This document shows, piece by piece, positions 18,466 to 28,259 of a stretch of DNA of 64,000 nucleotides (the first letter of the stretch is position 1; every line of letters begins with the position of its first letter). This DNA comes from Portibacter lacus (GTDB lineage Bacteria > Bacteroidota > Bacteroidia > Chitinophagales > Saprospiraceae): assembly GCF_021533215.1 (NCBI RefSeq), contig NZ_JAJNKA010000001.1, positions 310,001-374,000 on the forward strand, read 5' to 3'. Below the pieces are notes generated by a model that was not told the DNA's origin, made no database searches, and saw only the letters and a program-made list of their open reading frames with translations. A program made the position numbers and the translations under genes.

Positions 18466-19332
18466 ATGGAACCGAGTTTTATAGAATATTTAAGCAAGGA
18501 AATTGGTGAAACGGTAATGGAAGTTTCTACGGTTTCTGGAGGTGATATATCCGAAGCTTACTTGCTGAAATCTACCCATGGTTCTTACTTTTGCAAGGTC
18601 AATGCAGAGGCATTGGGACTAGATTTATTCAAGTGCGAGCAAGAAGGATTAGATGCAATTAGTGAACTAGCTTGCCTGAAGACACCGAGCGTAATATCTT
18701 CTGGAAAATACGAAAGTTCAGCGTTTTTATTAATGGAATACATTGAGGAAGGAGAGAAAAGCACAAGTTCAATGGCTAAATTAGGTCGATCGCTTGCTGA
18801 GATGCATATGAAGAACGCAGAACCTAAATTTGGCTGGAAGCGAGACAATTATATTGGAAGTTTGGTGCAAAAGAATAGCTGGAAAGAAGATTGGATATCG
18901 TTTTTTGTAGAGGAGAGACTAGAAGTTCAGTTGAGGTTGGCGATCGATAATCAATATTTGGAAAGGAAAGTTTTACCTAGCATTACACAGTTGAAAGCCT
19001 TTTGCAATGATCATTTTCCTACAGTAAAACCTGGGTTATTGCATGGCGATCTATGGAGTGGAAATTATTTGATTTCAAGAAATGGTGATCCATATTTAAT
19101 AGATCCAGCAGTATACTATGGACATTTTGAAGTAGATTTGGCAATGACGGAATTGTTCGGAGGTTTTGATGGTCAATTTTATAGCGCTTATTACGAACAT
19201 AATCCGAGAATACCAGAATATGTGGTCCGAAGAGATCTTTACCAATTGTATTATTATTTAGTTCATTTGAATATATTCGGGCGTTCGTATTTTACACCAG
19301 TTATGAAAACAATTAGAAAATATTTCCAATGA
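18466..19332 (+). CDS. Fructosamine kinase family protein
   Basis: This 288-residue protein belongs to the FN3K/aminoglycoside-phosphotransferase-like superfamily. It carries the catalytic loop HGDLWSGNYL (His193, Asp195) followed by the DPAVYYGHFEVDLAM segment with the metal-binding Asp. The family phosphorylates ketosamines formed by glycation so that they break down, a protein-repair role. The real substrate in bacteria is often unknown. I chose ATG at 18466. An upstream TTG at 18451 would add only five residues. The last four bases overlap the glycosyltransferase start (ATGA), so the two genes are translationally coupled. Confidence 0.9.
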   Translation: MEPSFIEYLSKEIGETVMEVSTVSGGDISEAYLLKSTHGSYFCKVNAEALGLDLFKCEQEGLDAISELACLKTPSVISSGKYESSAFLLMEYIEEGEKSTSSMAKLGRSLAEMHMKNAEPKFGWKRDNYIGSLVQKNSWKEDWISFFVEERLEVQLRLAIDNQYLERKVLPSITQLKAFCNDHFPTVKPGLLHGDLWSGNYLISRNGDPYLIDPAVYYGHFEVDLAMTELFGGFDGQFYSAYYEHNPRIPEYVVRRDLYQLYYYLVHLNIFGRSYFTPVMKTIRKYFQ

Positions 19333-20207
19333 AGGTAAGCGGATTCACTTTTATAAAAGATGCATTAACCTATGATTATCCAATTTTAGAGGCTATACAT
19401 TCGGTATTGCCGATCTGCGATGAGTTTGTTGTTGCTGTAGGGAAGTCTTCAGATGAAACGCTGGCATTAATTAAGTCCATTGATTCTAGCAAGATTAAGA
19501 TTATAGAAACAGTATGGGATGAGACGATGCGTGAGGGTGGGAGAGTGCTGGCCATTGAGACGGATAAGGCATTTCAGGCAATTGCTAAGGATGCTGATTG
19601 GGCTTTCTATATTCAAGGTGATGAAGTGATCCATGAAAAATACTTAGACATTGTGAAAGCAGCCATGACGGAGTATCAAGATAATAAGAAGGTGGATGGA
19701 TTTCTGTTCAATTACCAGCACTTTTATGGCTCCTATGATTACATCGGCACTTCTTCGAATTGGTATACACATGAAATTAGGGTTGTCCGAAACTTACCTA
19801 GTATTTATTCCTATAGAGATGCACAAGGATTCCGAAAAGGAGAGAATGAGAAATTGAATGTAATTCCTATAGATGCTTATATCTATCATTATGGCTGGGT
19901 AAAGCCACCAGAAGCGATGCAGCGAAAGCAGTTAAATTTCAATAAATATTGGCATAATGATGACTGGATTAAGGATAATGTAGAGAAAGTTGAAGCTTAT
20001 GATTATGAAGGCCATGTTCAAGAGTTAGCATTATTTACTGGAGATCATCCAGAAGTGATGAAGAACAGAATTGAAAAATTGAATTGGAAATTTGATCATG
20101 ATATTTCATTTAATCGAACGAAACGAAAGGATAAGATCAAAAGATTCTTGAAACGATATTTGGGGTTAGATTTCTCGTATAAGAATTATGAGATTATTAA
20201 GCGGTGA
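19329..20207 (+). CDS. Family 2-like glycosyltransferase
   Basis: This 292-residue protein has a GT-A fold start (MKVSGFTFIKDALTYDYPI) with VLPICDEFVVAVGKSSDET, the usual nucleotide-sugar-binding beginning. A WAFYIQGDEVIHEKY segment stands in the DXD/acceptor region. The C-terminus is basic (KRKDKIKRFLKRYLG), which may associate it with the inner face of the membrane. There is no signal peptide. It starts inside the end of the fructosamine kinase-like gene, so it probably acts in the same pathway or is just co-expressed. The sugar and acceptor cannot be read from the sequence. Confidence 0.78.
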   Translation: MKVSGFTFIKDALTYDYPILEAIHSVLPICDEFVVAVGKSSDETLALIKSIDSSKIKIIETVWDETMREGGRVLAIETDKAFQAIAKDADWAFYIQGDEVIHEKYLDIVKAAMTEYQDNKKVDGFLFNYQHFYGSYDYIGTSSNWYTHEIRVVRNLPSIYSYRDAQGFRKGENEKLNVIPIDAYIYHYGWVKPPEAMQRKQLNFNKYWHNDDWIKDNVEKVEAYDYEGHVQELALFTGDHPEVMKNRIEKLNWKFDHDISFNRTKRKDKIKRFLKRYLGLDFSYKNYEIIKR

Positions 20208-20258
20208 TAGAAAAGCATTGGGACTTTAAGACTCCTAAAATTTTGGATAAGCTCTAAT

Positions 20259-20275
20259 TTAGCATTGAATGCTAA
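20259..20275. other. Perfect 17-base palindrome in a convergent gap
   Basis: TTAGCAT and ATGCTAA flank a three-base loop (TGA) between two converging genes. There is no T-run, so it is not a standard intrinsic terminator. It may stabilise or end the 3' end of the glycosyltransferase transcript. Confidence 0.35.
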
Positions 20276-20300
20276 CCTGGAGAAGTAAACGTTTATCAAC

Positions 20301-20849
20301 TTAACTACCAATCCTCTCATTCACTTCCTTCGCTATCCATAAAGCTTGATCAGGGACGTAGAAGCCTTTGATTAGTCTTTCATCTAACGGTTCTAGATCA
20401 TCTATCATAAGCGAATATTTTTCTTTGCCTAGAGCCCTGACTTTATTCACGTATAATTTATTAACGTCTTCTATGAGATAACTCCGAGTTAAAGATCTAT
20501 AGCTGAAAAAAGCAGGATGAAAAATAGTGAGTTTATCTTCAGTAAGTTTGATTTCTATGGCTGACCGTATTTCCCAAGTTGCTATCATTGCAAGTCCACC
20601 ACCTATGACTAAAGTAGTAAAGGAAGCAAAGAAAAACCCTACTTTAAATAGGAAGTGATGGATGTATTCATGAACTAAAAATGGGATAACAATTGATAAG
20701 AGCAACAAGATAATCCCGATGACTAGGTATCTCCATGAACGAGTAACGAGGACTTTAGGGATTTTAATAATAAGGGAATTTCCTTCGGACTCGAATATCT
20801 TAAGGCCGCTATTATTACCAGAACCTGATATATGATAGACTTCTTTCAT
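20301..20849 (-). CDS. Small two-helix membrane protein of unknown function
   Basis: This 182-residue protein is not one I recognise. It has a short N-terminal cytoplasmic part. Two hydrophobic helices follow (around YLVIGIILLLLSIVIPFLV and FFFASFTTLVIGGGLAMIA) in residues ~40-90. The soluble C-terminal ~90 residues have beta character (EIKLTEDKLTIFHPAFF). The pattern resembles bacterial PH-like membrane proteins with a helix pair and a beta domain, but that is inference. It stands alone between the glycosyltransferase and the M16 peptidase. Confidence 0.7.
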   Translation of the reverse strand: MKEVYHISGSGNNSGLKIFESEGNSLIIKIPKVLVTRSWRYLVIGIILLLLSIVIPFLVHEYIHHFLFKVGFFFASFTTLVIGGGLAMIATWEIRSAIEIKLTEDKLTIFHPAFFSYRSLTRSYLIEDVNKLYVNKVRALGKEKYSLMIDDLEPLDERLIKGFYVPDQALWIAKEVNERIGS

Positions 20850-20960
20850 GAAGGCTTAAAGTTGTGATCTCTTAACATTTAAAATAATGATGCGGAGTTA
20901 ATCCCAATTTCGTCCGACTAAGTTACACAATTTAGGATACTATAAATTTTCACTGAGCAT

Positions 20961-20996
20961 AAAAAAAAGGTGCATCAAGTGATGCACCTTTTTTCG
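20961..20996 (-). terminator. Intrinsic terminator of the M16 peptidase gene
   Basis: GGTGCATCA and TGATGCACC form a perfect 9-bp stem with a two-base spacer. It is flanked by A8 and T6 runs, so on the minus strand it ends in a run of eight Ts just after the peptidase stop. Confidence 0.9.
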
Positions 20997-20999
20997 TTA

Positions 21000-23750
21000 T
21001 TATGGTTTTATATTCTTTTTTACTTTTTCAAAATCTCCAGCTCGTATATAAGTGATCTTATCTACGTCGATGTGTTTTGCTAAAGCTTTATTTACTTCCT
21101 CTACTGAAAGAGACATGATCTTATCTTCTAACTCTTGACTCCATTTCATTTCTCGGTCAGTTCTTAAGTTATTAGCTAGGGCACCTACAAGTTCTCTATC
21201 TTGAGATCTACTTACAGATTGGCCTTGAATCCAGCCACCTCTAGCTGCTTCTAACTCCTCAGCTGTAAATCCATCTTTAATCGCTCTGTTCACTTCTTCT
21301 TTGAATGCTGCTAAAACTTTTTCACTATTCTCAGGAGCTGAAATAGCATATGCACCGAACATACCAGATTCATCCATAGAAGACGCTTGAAGGAATGATC
21401 CAACACCATAACTTAATCCGTCTTGTACTCTAATTCTAGTGGCAAGTCTAGAATTTAAAAATCCACCTCCTAGTATGTAGTTACCGATTAACAATGAAGC
21501 ATAATCAGGGTGAGTATCACCAACTGGCATATTCATTCCTGCGAAAAACATTGAATTTGCTTTATCTGGAGTATTTATCTCTATACTAGCTGGTTTGTTA
21601 GCTTTGTAAGGATTTGAGATTCTTACGTATTTGTTTGGGTTTTCCCAGCTACCAAAATAAGTTTCGATATCTTTCATCACTTGACCTTCATCAAAATCAC
21701 CTACAACAGAAATAGTTGCTTCTGAAGCACCGTAATAATCATTGTAAAATGCTTTCACATCTTCTAAAGTAGTTTCTTTAATACTCGCGATTTCTTCTTC
21801 CAAAGTCATGACGTATCGTACATCAGATTTAGGATAATCAGATAATGATCTTCGAAGTTTGTTCTGAGCTAAAGACTGTGGATCAGATAACTGTTCTTCT
21901 AGTCCAGCTAACCTCTCTTCTTTTAATTTAGAAAATTCTTCCTCAGAGAATGACGGATTTTTTAGAATGTCATTCATCATTTTCATGACTTCTGATAAGT
22001 TTTTATTCGTTGTTTCTACTCTCGCACTAGCTTGACTAGAATTTCCGAAAACACTGATTCTACCTTCAAGAGCATCAAGTTTATCTTGGATTTCCTGACG
22101 AGTCATTGTTTTAGTTCCCTTATCTAACATAGAAGCGGTTAGTTGGCCAATCGTGCTTTTCCCTGCTAAAGTTTTCGGTGTTCCGAATCTTAGGGTAACA
22201 ACGGCATTAACGGCATCACCTCTATTCTCTTTTGTAAGTAACGAGTATTTAGCACCTGAGTTTAATTCGCCTTTTTTCGTTCTTCCATCTATATTAGCAG
22301 GCGATGGATCAAATGCTTCACCTTCTGAGATAGCTTCTTTTCCTTTATAGCCTTCTACGATGTCTCTCACTGGGGGAGCATCTGGAATATCCGCTCTCAC
22401 TGGATTCTGAGTAGGAATAAATCTTCCGATTGTTCTATTAGATGGAACGAAGTATTTTTTAGCAACTCTTACAACATCTTCTGTTGAAACAGCTTCCACT
22501 CTATCTCTATATAGAAATAGAAGTCTCCAGTCTCCTTGAGCTAAATATTCACTTAATCCTAATCCGATTCTATCAGAGTTATTATAAGCTAAATTCCAAT
22601 TCTTTAAAATTTTAGACTTCGCTCTTTCTATTTCTTCCTCAGTAGGAGGACTAGTTGTTAAGCCATCTAAAGTTTTAAGCATGATGGCTTCAGCTGAATC
22701 TAAAGAATTCTCTTTTCTTACATCTGCATTGATGTAGATAAATCCTCCTTCTTTAAGCGCTGGTGCGAAACTCCATACGTAAGGCGCTTTCTTAGTTTCT
22801 ACCAATGCTTTATATAATCTTCCTGAAGGCTCATCTGTGAGTAATTCATCGATTACACTTAATGCTGCATAATCAGAATGTGGTCCTGGAGGTGTGTGAT
22901 AAGCAACTGAAACTACTTGTACATCACCTACTCTTCTAAGAACTACTGATCTTTCACCATCTTGAGTTGGCTCTTTTGTATAAGTAGGGTAAAGGCTTCT
23001 TTCTGGTCTTGGAATATCACCGAAGTAATCTTCGATCATTTCTAAAGTAGTCTGAGGATCGAATTTTCCAGCGACTAACAAGATCGCATTATCTGGTTGA
23101 TAGTATTTTTTGTAAAAATTCTGAAGTCTTTCGATCGGCACATTTTCTAAATCAGCTCTTGCGCCGATAGTTGAATTACCGTAGTTGTGCCATAAGTAAG
23201 CTGTACTGATAACTCTTTCTAAAAGAATGCTAGAAGGAGAGTTTTCTCCCATTTCGAATTCATTTCTTACGACAGTCATTTCGCTATCTAGATCCTTTTT
23301 CGCGATGAATGAATTAACCATTCTATCAGATTCTAGATCTAATGCCCACTTTAGATTTTCTTCCGTAGCGCTAAATGTTTCATAGTAATTGGTACGATCA
23401 TACCATGTTGTTCCATTTGGTCTTGCTCCATGCTCTGTTAATTCCGCTGGAATGTCTGGATGATCAGGAGTTCCTTTGAAAACAAGGTGTTCTAAAAGGT
23501 GGGCCATTCCAGTTTCTCCATATGATTCGTGTCTAGAACCTACCATGTAAGTAATATTCACAGTTATAGTTGGCTTGGACTGATCTGGAAATAAAAGGAC
23601 TTTTAATCCATTTTCAAGTTGGAATTCAGAGATTCCTTCTACTGAAGGACCTGCAGTAACTCCTTCAGGTAATTTTAAATCTTGCGCTGTTGAGAAATTT
23701 GTCGCAAAACAAATTATAAACATCACAAAAGTGGCAGTAATTCTTTTCAT
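21000..23750 (-). CDS. M16 family zinc metallopeptidase (pitrilysin-like)
   Basis: I start at the ATG at 23750, giving MKRITATFVMFIICFATNFS, a clear signal peptide. A frame extending to 23819 lacks a sensible leader. The ~916-residue mature-plus-signal protein contains the inverted zinc motif HLLEH (His84, Glu87, His88) and two M16 peptidase/M16C-like halves. The second half lacks the zinc motif, as usual for this family. It should be a periplasmic or outer-membrane-associated peptidase that degrades short peptides in a closed chamber. It is transcribed alone, with its own terminator. Confidence 0.92.
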   Translation of the reverse strand: MKRITATFVMFIICFATNFSTAQDLKLPEGVTAGPSVEGISEFQLENGLKVLLFPDQSKPTITVNITYMVGSRHESYGETGMAHLLEHLVFKGTPDHPDIPAELTEHGARPNGTTWYDRTNYYETFSATEENLKWALDLESDRMVNSFIAKKDLDSEMTVVRNEFEMGENSPSSILLERVISTAYLWHNYGNSTIGARADLENVPIERLQNFYKKYYQPDNAILLVAGKFDPQTTLEMIEDYFGDIPRPERSLYPTYTKEPTQDGERSVVLRRVGDVQVVSVAYHTPPGPHSDYAALSVIDELLTDEPSGRLYKALVETKKAPYVWSFAPALKEGGFIYINADVRKENSLDSAEAIMLKTLDGLTTSPPTEEEIERAKSKILKNWNLAYNNSDRIGLGLSEYLAQGDWRLLFLYRDRVEAVSTEDVVRVAKKYFVPSNRTIGRFIPTQNPVRADIPDAPPVRDIVEGYKGKEAISEGEAFDPSPANIDGRTKKGELNSGAKYSLLTKENRGDAVNAVVTLRFGTPKTLAGKSTIGQLTASMLDKGTKTMTRQEIQDKLDALEGRISVFGNSSQASARVETTNKNLSEVMKMMNDILKNPSFSEEEFSKLKEERLAGLEEQLSDPQSLAQNKLRRSLSDYPKSDVRYVMTLEEEIASIKETTLEDVKAFYNDYYGASEATISVVGDFDEGQVMKDIETYFGSWENPNKYVRISNPYKANKPASIEINTPDKANSMFFAGMNMPVGDTHPDYASLLIGNYILGGGFLNSRLATRIRVQDGLSYGVGSFLQASSMDESGMFGAYAISAPENSEKVLAAFKEEVNRAIKDGFTAEELEAARGGWIQGQSVSRSQDRELVGALANNLRTDREMKWSQELEDKIMSLSVEEVNKALAKHIDVDKITYIRAGDFEKVKKNIKP

Positions 23751-23875
23751 TGTCAGATTTGGTTGTTTTAAAAAAATATTAGTTGTGAAATTACAGAAAA
23801 CGATGATAAAAACATGCATATTTTCGACCAGATAGTGTCTGATTAACGATTAGTACACTTTTACCTTTCAGTATT

Positions 23876-25327
23876 TTACGCTTTTTTCCAGAAATAAGGG
23901 GTAAAGAGGATGAGAATGGTAAATATTTCTAACCTTCCTAATAACATTAAGAAAGCCAATACAAATTTGACAGAACCTGGAAACCATCCAAAATTGTCAA
24001 CTGGCCCAACTTCGCCAATTCCAGGACCTACATTTCCTAATGATGTGGCAGCGGCGCCCAAAGCTGTTTTAAAATCAATACCTAATCCACATAGAGTTAC
24101 TGTTCCAAATAAGAACAACAGGATATAGAGTAGAAGAAAGACTAAAATGTGAGTGATGATTTTTCCATCGACTAATTTCTTATTCATTTTTATCCTAATG
24201 ATCGCTCGTGGGTGCAGCAATCGCTTGAATTCAAGCAAGGAATTCTTAAACAACACTAAATGTCGAATAATTTTTATACCACCACTTGTAGACCCAGCAC
24301 TACCACCTATAAAAAGTAGTATGAAAATGATGGCTGTTAATCCAAAGCCCCATGTCGTATAATCGGCTGTTATAAATCCTGTGGTAGTCATTAAGGATAC
24401 GATCTGGAAAGCAGCAGCACGAAATGATTCTTCAAAACCATACAAAGAATGAGCATATAAAATCGATCCTACTACTAAAATTAAGAGAAGTGTAAATATA
24501 AGATACACCCTAAATTCTTCACTGCTCCATACATTTTTGAATTTGCCTTTTAATCCAAAATAGATCACGGTGTAATTGGTTCCTGCTAAAAACATAAATA
24601 AGATCAGCACATAATGAATCGCTGGATTCGTAAAATAGGCAACACTATCATTTTTAGTGGAGAATCCACCTGTTGCCATTGTTGTTAAAGCGTGGTTTAT
24701 GGCATCGAATCCCGTCATTCCAAATGCCATTAATAGCAAGAAGAGGAAAGCAGTTAAGCCTACATATAGTAACCATAGACGCTTTGCCGTTTCTTGTATC
24801 CTTGGATGAATTTTATCTGAAGTAGGGCCAGGGGCTTCCGCTACGAAAAGCTCTATTCCTCCGATACCTAGCAATGGGAAAATTGCTATTGTTAAAACGA
24901 TAATTCCCATTCCGCCGATCCACTGGGTTAAACTTCGCCATGTAAGCAGTGTCTTTGGGAGTCCTTCTATATCAGAAAAAATTGTTGCTCCTGTTGTGGT
25001 AAGACCTGAGATAGACTCGAAAAGTGAGTCGATCGATGAAACATTCATTTCACTGAAGATATATGGTAGGGAACTGGCTAGACTCATAAACATCCAACCA
25101 AGTGCAACGATTAAGTAACCTTCTCTTTTATTAATGGAGGCTGAACTCTTAAACTTATATAACCAAGAGACCAGACCTACACCTAGTGTAATGAACCCAC
25201 TATACATTAATGCCTCAGCATCTCTAAAGCCATCTAATATGCCGAATGGTATACATAAAAACATCATGATACTGACCATGATGAGTAGTACACCGATGAC
25301 ATTTGAGATGGGTTGTATATTAATCAT
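23876..25327 (-). CDS. trkH: Trk potassium uptake system membrane subunit
   Basis: This 483-residue polytopic protein has the four selectivity-filter loops of the TrkH/KtrB fold: SGLTTTGAT, TTMATGGFST, SLMTTTGFITADY and TSLGNVGPGIG. Its length fits TrkH. It forms the K+-conducting part of a uptake system gated by the cytoplasmic TrkA ring. Its start lies one base after the trkA stop, so they form an operon with coupled expression. Confidence 0.94.
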   Translation of the reverse strand: MINIQPISNVIGVLLIMVSIMMFLCIPFGILDGFRDAEALMYSGFITLGVGLVSWLYKFKSSASINKREGYLIVALGWMFMSLASSLPYIFSEMNVSSIDSLFESISGLTTTGATIFSDIEGLPKTLLTWRSLTQWIGGMGIIVLTIAIFPLLGIGGIELFVAEAPGPTSDKIHPRIQETAKRLWLLYVGLTAFLFLLLMAFGMTGFDAINHALTTMATGGFSTKNDSVAYFTNPAIHYVLILFMFLAGTNYTVIYFGLKGKFKNVWSSEEFRVYLIFTLLLILVVGSILYAHSLYGFEESFRAAAFQIVSLMTTTGFITADYTTWGFGLTAIIFILLFIGGSAGSTSGGIKIIRHLVLFKNSLLEFKRLLHPRAIIRIKMNKKLVDGKIITHILVFLLLYILLFLFGTVTLCGLGIDFKTALGAAATSLGNVGPGIGEVGPVDNFGWFPGSVKFVLAFLMLLGRLEIFTILILFTPYFWKKA

Positions 25328-25328
25328 C

Positions 25329-26672
25329 TTATCTGAATAATGATTCTACCTTTCCTATGGCATCAGGCAACGCAAAAACGATAACCTTATCCCCTTTCTG
25401 CAAAAGCATTTCGCCGAAAGGTATGATGGTTTCTTTATCTCTAATAACAGCACCGATCATAGCTTCTTTAGGAAAATGTAGATTCTTAATTGTTTTTTTA
25501 GTCAATTTACTATTTCTATGAATAATAAACTCTATTATTTCAGCATCGATTCCGTGGATACTAGCAATGGCTTCGACTTGCCCTTTTCTAATAAATCTAA
25601 AAATATTATTAGCAGCAATGATTTTTTTATTGATGATGGTGTCTACACCTATGTTTTGCGAAATGTGGGTGTAATCTAGATTATCAACTAGTGCGATCGT
25701 CTTATATACACCAACTTCTTCCGCCATTAGACTAGTAATAATATTCGTTTCTGAATTCTTAGTCAAGGCAATAAATGCATCATAATGTTCTAATCCTTCT
25801 TCTTTTAGGATAGCCACGTTAGAAGGATCAGCCTGAACAATTAATGTGCGATCTAGTTTCTCGGCTAATTTTTTACAAGTTGTCTTAAGCGGAGCAACTA
25901 GGGTAACATCATATTTATTTTCAAGCGCTTTAGCAGTTTGATAAGAAAGATCATTTCCACCGATGATCATTACACGCTTGATTTTCTTAAGTTGCTTTCC
26001 GAGTACTCTTGTTAGTGCTTTTAGTTGATCTGATTTCGCAAGAAAATAGATGTGATCACTTTTTCGGAGAACCGTATTATCACGAGGAATTATGGTCGTA
26101 TTTCCTCTTAGAATCGCTATGAAATTGAATAGTATTTCATCTTCTTGGTCGCTTACGAATTCCTTCAATGTTCGATTCACATAATAAGAACCATTGTCTA
26201 GCGTGATTCCCGCAAGGGAAATCGCACCATCTTCAAACTCAAATATATCTGTAACTTCCGCTTGCTCTAATAACCTTTCGATTTCTTGGCTTGCCAATTT
26301 GAAAGGAGAGATTAATCGGTCGATCCCTATTTCCTTAAATGTTTCTCTTTGCGTTTTTGATAAATACTCATTACTTGCAACCCGGGCAATTGTTTCAGTT
26401 GCTCCCATCTTCTTCGCTAGAATACAGGAAATCAGATTGTTTTTCTCTGAGGTAGTCGTAGCAATGAACATGTCAGCCTCATCAATTTCAGCTGTTTCTA
26501 AAATAGAAACGGATGAAGAATCACCTTTTATGGTCTTGACATTTAAGTAGATGTCTGCTGATGTGAGCACATCTTGATTCATATCAATCAAAGTAATATC
26601 TTGATTCTCAGAAGATAATAACTTTGCTAAATGAAAACCTATATCTCCAGCTCCTGCAATTACTATTTTCAT
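25329..26672 (-). CDS. trkA: Trk potassium uptake regulatory subunit
   Basis: This 447-residue protein has two RCK (Rossmann) repeats. The first begins MKIVIAGAGDIGFHLAKLL and the second contains RVMIIGGNDLSYQTAKAL. Each is followed by a TrkA-C domain. TrkA binds NAD(H) and ATP and gates TrkH. The gene is upstream of trkH in the same operon and is divergent from the phosphatase gene. CATATTTG-like octamers occur in the leader on the minus strand. Confidence 0.94.
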   Translation of the reverse strand: MKIVIAGAGDIGFHLAKLLSSENQDITLIDMNQDVLTSADIYLNVKTIKGDSSSVSILETAEIDEADMFIATTTSEKNNLISCILAKKMGATETIARVASNEYLSKTQRETFKEIGIDRLISPFKLASQEIERLLEQAEVTDIFEFEDGAISLAGITLDNGSYYVNRTLKEFVSDQEDEILFNFIAILRGNTTIIPRDNTVLRKSDHIYFLAKSDQLKALTRVLGKQLKKIKRVMIIGGNDLSYQTAKALENKYDVTLVAPLKTTCKKLAEKLDRTLIVQADPSNVAILKEEGLEHYDAFIALTKNSETNIITSLMAEEVGVYKTIALVDNLDYTHISQNIGVDTIINKKIIAANNIFRFIRKGQVEAIASIHGIDAEIIEFIIHRNSKLTKKTIKNLHFPKEAMIGAVIRDKETIIPFGEMLLQKGDKVIVFALPDAIGKVESLFR

Positions 26673-26781
26673 AACATTGTTCTAACGCAAATATGACAAA
26701 TATTATAGTATATGTCCATGTTTTTATCTAATTATAAACGATATGTATGATTTCATTGTTTAAAAAACAAAAGTATTCCCC

Positions 26782-27207
26782 ATGAAAGTATTGATGGTTT
26801 GTTTAGGAAATATTTGTCGATCCCCACTGGCTGAAGGAATATTGAAATCCAAGAAGCCTGATTGGTATGTGGATTCAGCAGGAACATCTAATTACCATAT
26901 TGGAGAACGGCCTGATCTGCGCTCTATAGAAATTGCAAGAAAATATAATATTGACATTTCTAATCAAAGGGCTAGACAGTTTTCTAGAGAAGATTTTGCA
27001 AAATTTGATTTGATTCTTGCGATGGATAGTTCTAATTATCAGAACATTTTGAAATTGGCACGAAGTGAAGCAGACAAAGAAAAAGTTAAGTTAATATTGA
27101 ATTATGCACAACCTGGATTAAATATGGCGGTGCCAGATCCATATTATGATGGTGGTTTTGAAAAAGTGTATCAATTACTTAATGAAGCTTTGGATAATTT
27201 AGTTTAA
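26782..27207 (+). CDS. Low-molecular-weight protein tyrosine phosphatase
   Basis: This 141-residue protein carries the CX5R active-site loop near the N-terminus (MVCLGNICRSPLAEG, Cys7 and Arg13). The general-acid Asp lies in VPDPYYDGG. Both are diagnostic of LMW-PTP. These enzymes often dephosphorylate tyrosine kinases that control polysaccharide export, but no kinase gene is in this window. A DUF2007-like gene starts 11 bases after its stop. Confidence 0.93.
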   Translation: MKVLMVCLGNICRSPLAEGILKSKKPDWYVDSAGTSNYHIGERPDLRSIEIARKYNIDISNQRARQFSREDFAKFDLILAMDSSNYQNILKLARSEADKEKVKLILNYAQPGLNMAVPDPYYDGGFEKVYQLLNEALDNLV

Positions 27208-27218
27208 TTTTATAGTCA

Positions 27219-27626
27219 ATGGATTATCAAATTATTCGCCGCTTCTATTCCAATGTTGAGGCTAACATTTATTATCTGCGACTTCAAGAAGCTGGAATTT
27301 CATGTTTTCTTAGTCAAGAGAATATTTCTACTATTCTCCCGCTTAGTGATGGTGGTGTATTTGTTAATGTTGCTGTAGATCAGTTAGAAGAAGCTAGAGC
27401 CTTAATGAAAACCATTGACCTAGAAAAAGAAAAAAATAAAAATCAAAAAGATTTTAGGGAAGCGACCGTAGAAGACATCTATTATGAAAAGGAAGTTGTA
27501 GAATATGAGAAACGACTCAATAGTGGATGGATAGATAACAACATTGTTTCGGTATTTATTTTCATGTTGTTCTTTATTGTCATCATCATGATAATTGTTA
27601 ACTTTTTCTATCCTTTTATTATATAA
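27219..27626 (+). CDS. DUF2007-like protein with a C-terminal membrane anchor
   Basis: This 135-residue protein begins with the DUF2007 pattern (YQIIRRFYSNVEANIYYLRL then GISCFLSQENIS and VNVAVDQLEEARALM), a small alpha/beta module often called a putative signal-transducing protein. A charged linker leads to a single transmembrane helix near the C-terminus (VFIFMLFFIVIIMIIVNFFY). The role is unknown. It lies between an LMW-PTP and a CAP-domain protein on the same strand. Confidence 0.75.
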   Translation: MDYQIIRRFYSNVEANIYYLRLQEAGISCFLSQENISTILPLSDGGVFVNVAVDQLEEARALMKTIDLEKEKNKNQKDFREATVEDIYYEKEVVEYEKRLNSGWIDNNIVSVFIFMLFFIVIIMIIVNFFYPFII

Positions 27627-27689
27627 GAAACTAATTAAAGTCCGTTAGTAATTAAACGCGGTTTTCAATAAATAACTTAAATAGAGGTT

Positions 27690-28154
27690 TTGATAGTACA
27701 AATTATTTTGTTTTTGCTTTTATCCGTTCCGAATTCAAATGTGGAATTAGATAAATCAATCGCATTAGATAAAGTGAATGCAGTTAGGCAAGAAGGTTGC
27801 AGTTGTGGTGGCAAGAAAATGCCTCCTGTAGGAAAGGTTACTTGGAGTGAAACATTGTACAAGTCTGCAAACGCTCACGCGATAGATATGTTAAAGAATA
27901 ACTATTTTTCACATTATTCTAAAAAAGGAGAAGATGTAGGAAAAAGGGTAGATAAGTTTGATTACAACTGGTTAGTAGTCGGAGAAAACATCGCGGAAGG
28001 CCAGCGAAATTTTGATCAAGCTTTAGAAGACTGGTTAAAAAGCCCTTCCCACTGTAAAATGATTATGGATGGAAAAGTAAATGAGATGGGAATTGCGCAC
28101 GCTGGAAAGTATTGGGTGCAGCATTTTGGAAAACAGAAAGCAAAAAGAAATTAG
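27690..28154 (+). CDS. Secreted CAP-domain (SCP/PR-1) protein
   Basis: This 154-residue protein has the CAP signature segments AHAIDMLKNNYFSHYS and GENIAEGQ, then WLKSPSHCKMIM, in residues ~55-135. Bacterial CAP proteins are secreted and often bind lipids or act at the envelope. The start is a TTG at 27690, the only plausible start. AGAGG at 27684-27688 makes an unusually close Shine-Dalgarno-like match for this genome. The first ~20 residues are a hydrophobic signal (MIVQIILFLLLSVPN). It ends before a shared terminator. Confidence 0.85.
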   Translation: MIVQIILFLLLSVPNSNVELDKSIALDKVNAVRQEGCSCGGKKMPPVGKVTWSETLYKSANAHAIDMLKNNYFSHYSKKGEDVGKRVDKFDYNWLVVGENIAEGQRNFDQALEDWLKSPSHCKMIMDGKVNEMGIAHAGKYWVQHFGKQKAKRN

Positions 28155-28185
28155 AAATCAAGTTAAGCTAGATTCTAGTAGAAAT

Positions 28186-28222
28186 AAAAAAATCCAGTGA
28201 ATGTTAATTCACTGGATTTTTT
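28186..28222. terminator. Bidirectional terminator between CAP and porin genes
   Basis: AAATCCAGTGAA pairs with TTCACTGGATTT around a six-base loop, with A-run and T-run flanks. It serves the two convergent genes on either side. Confidence 0.88.
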
Positions 28223-28259
28223 ATTATTTAAAACTATTTCCTACCTGAGGATTAATCAG

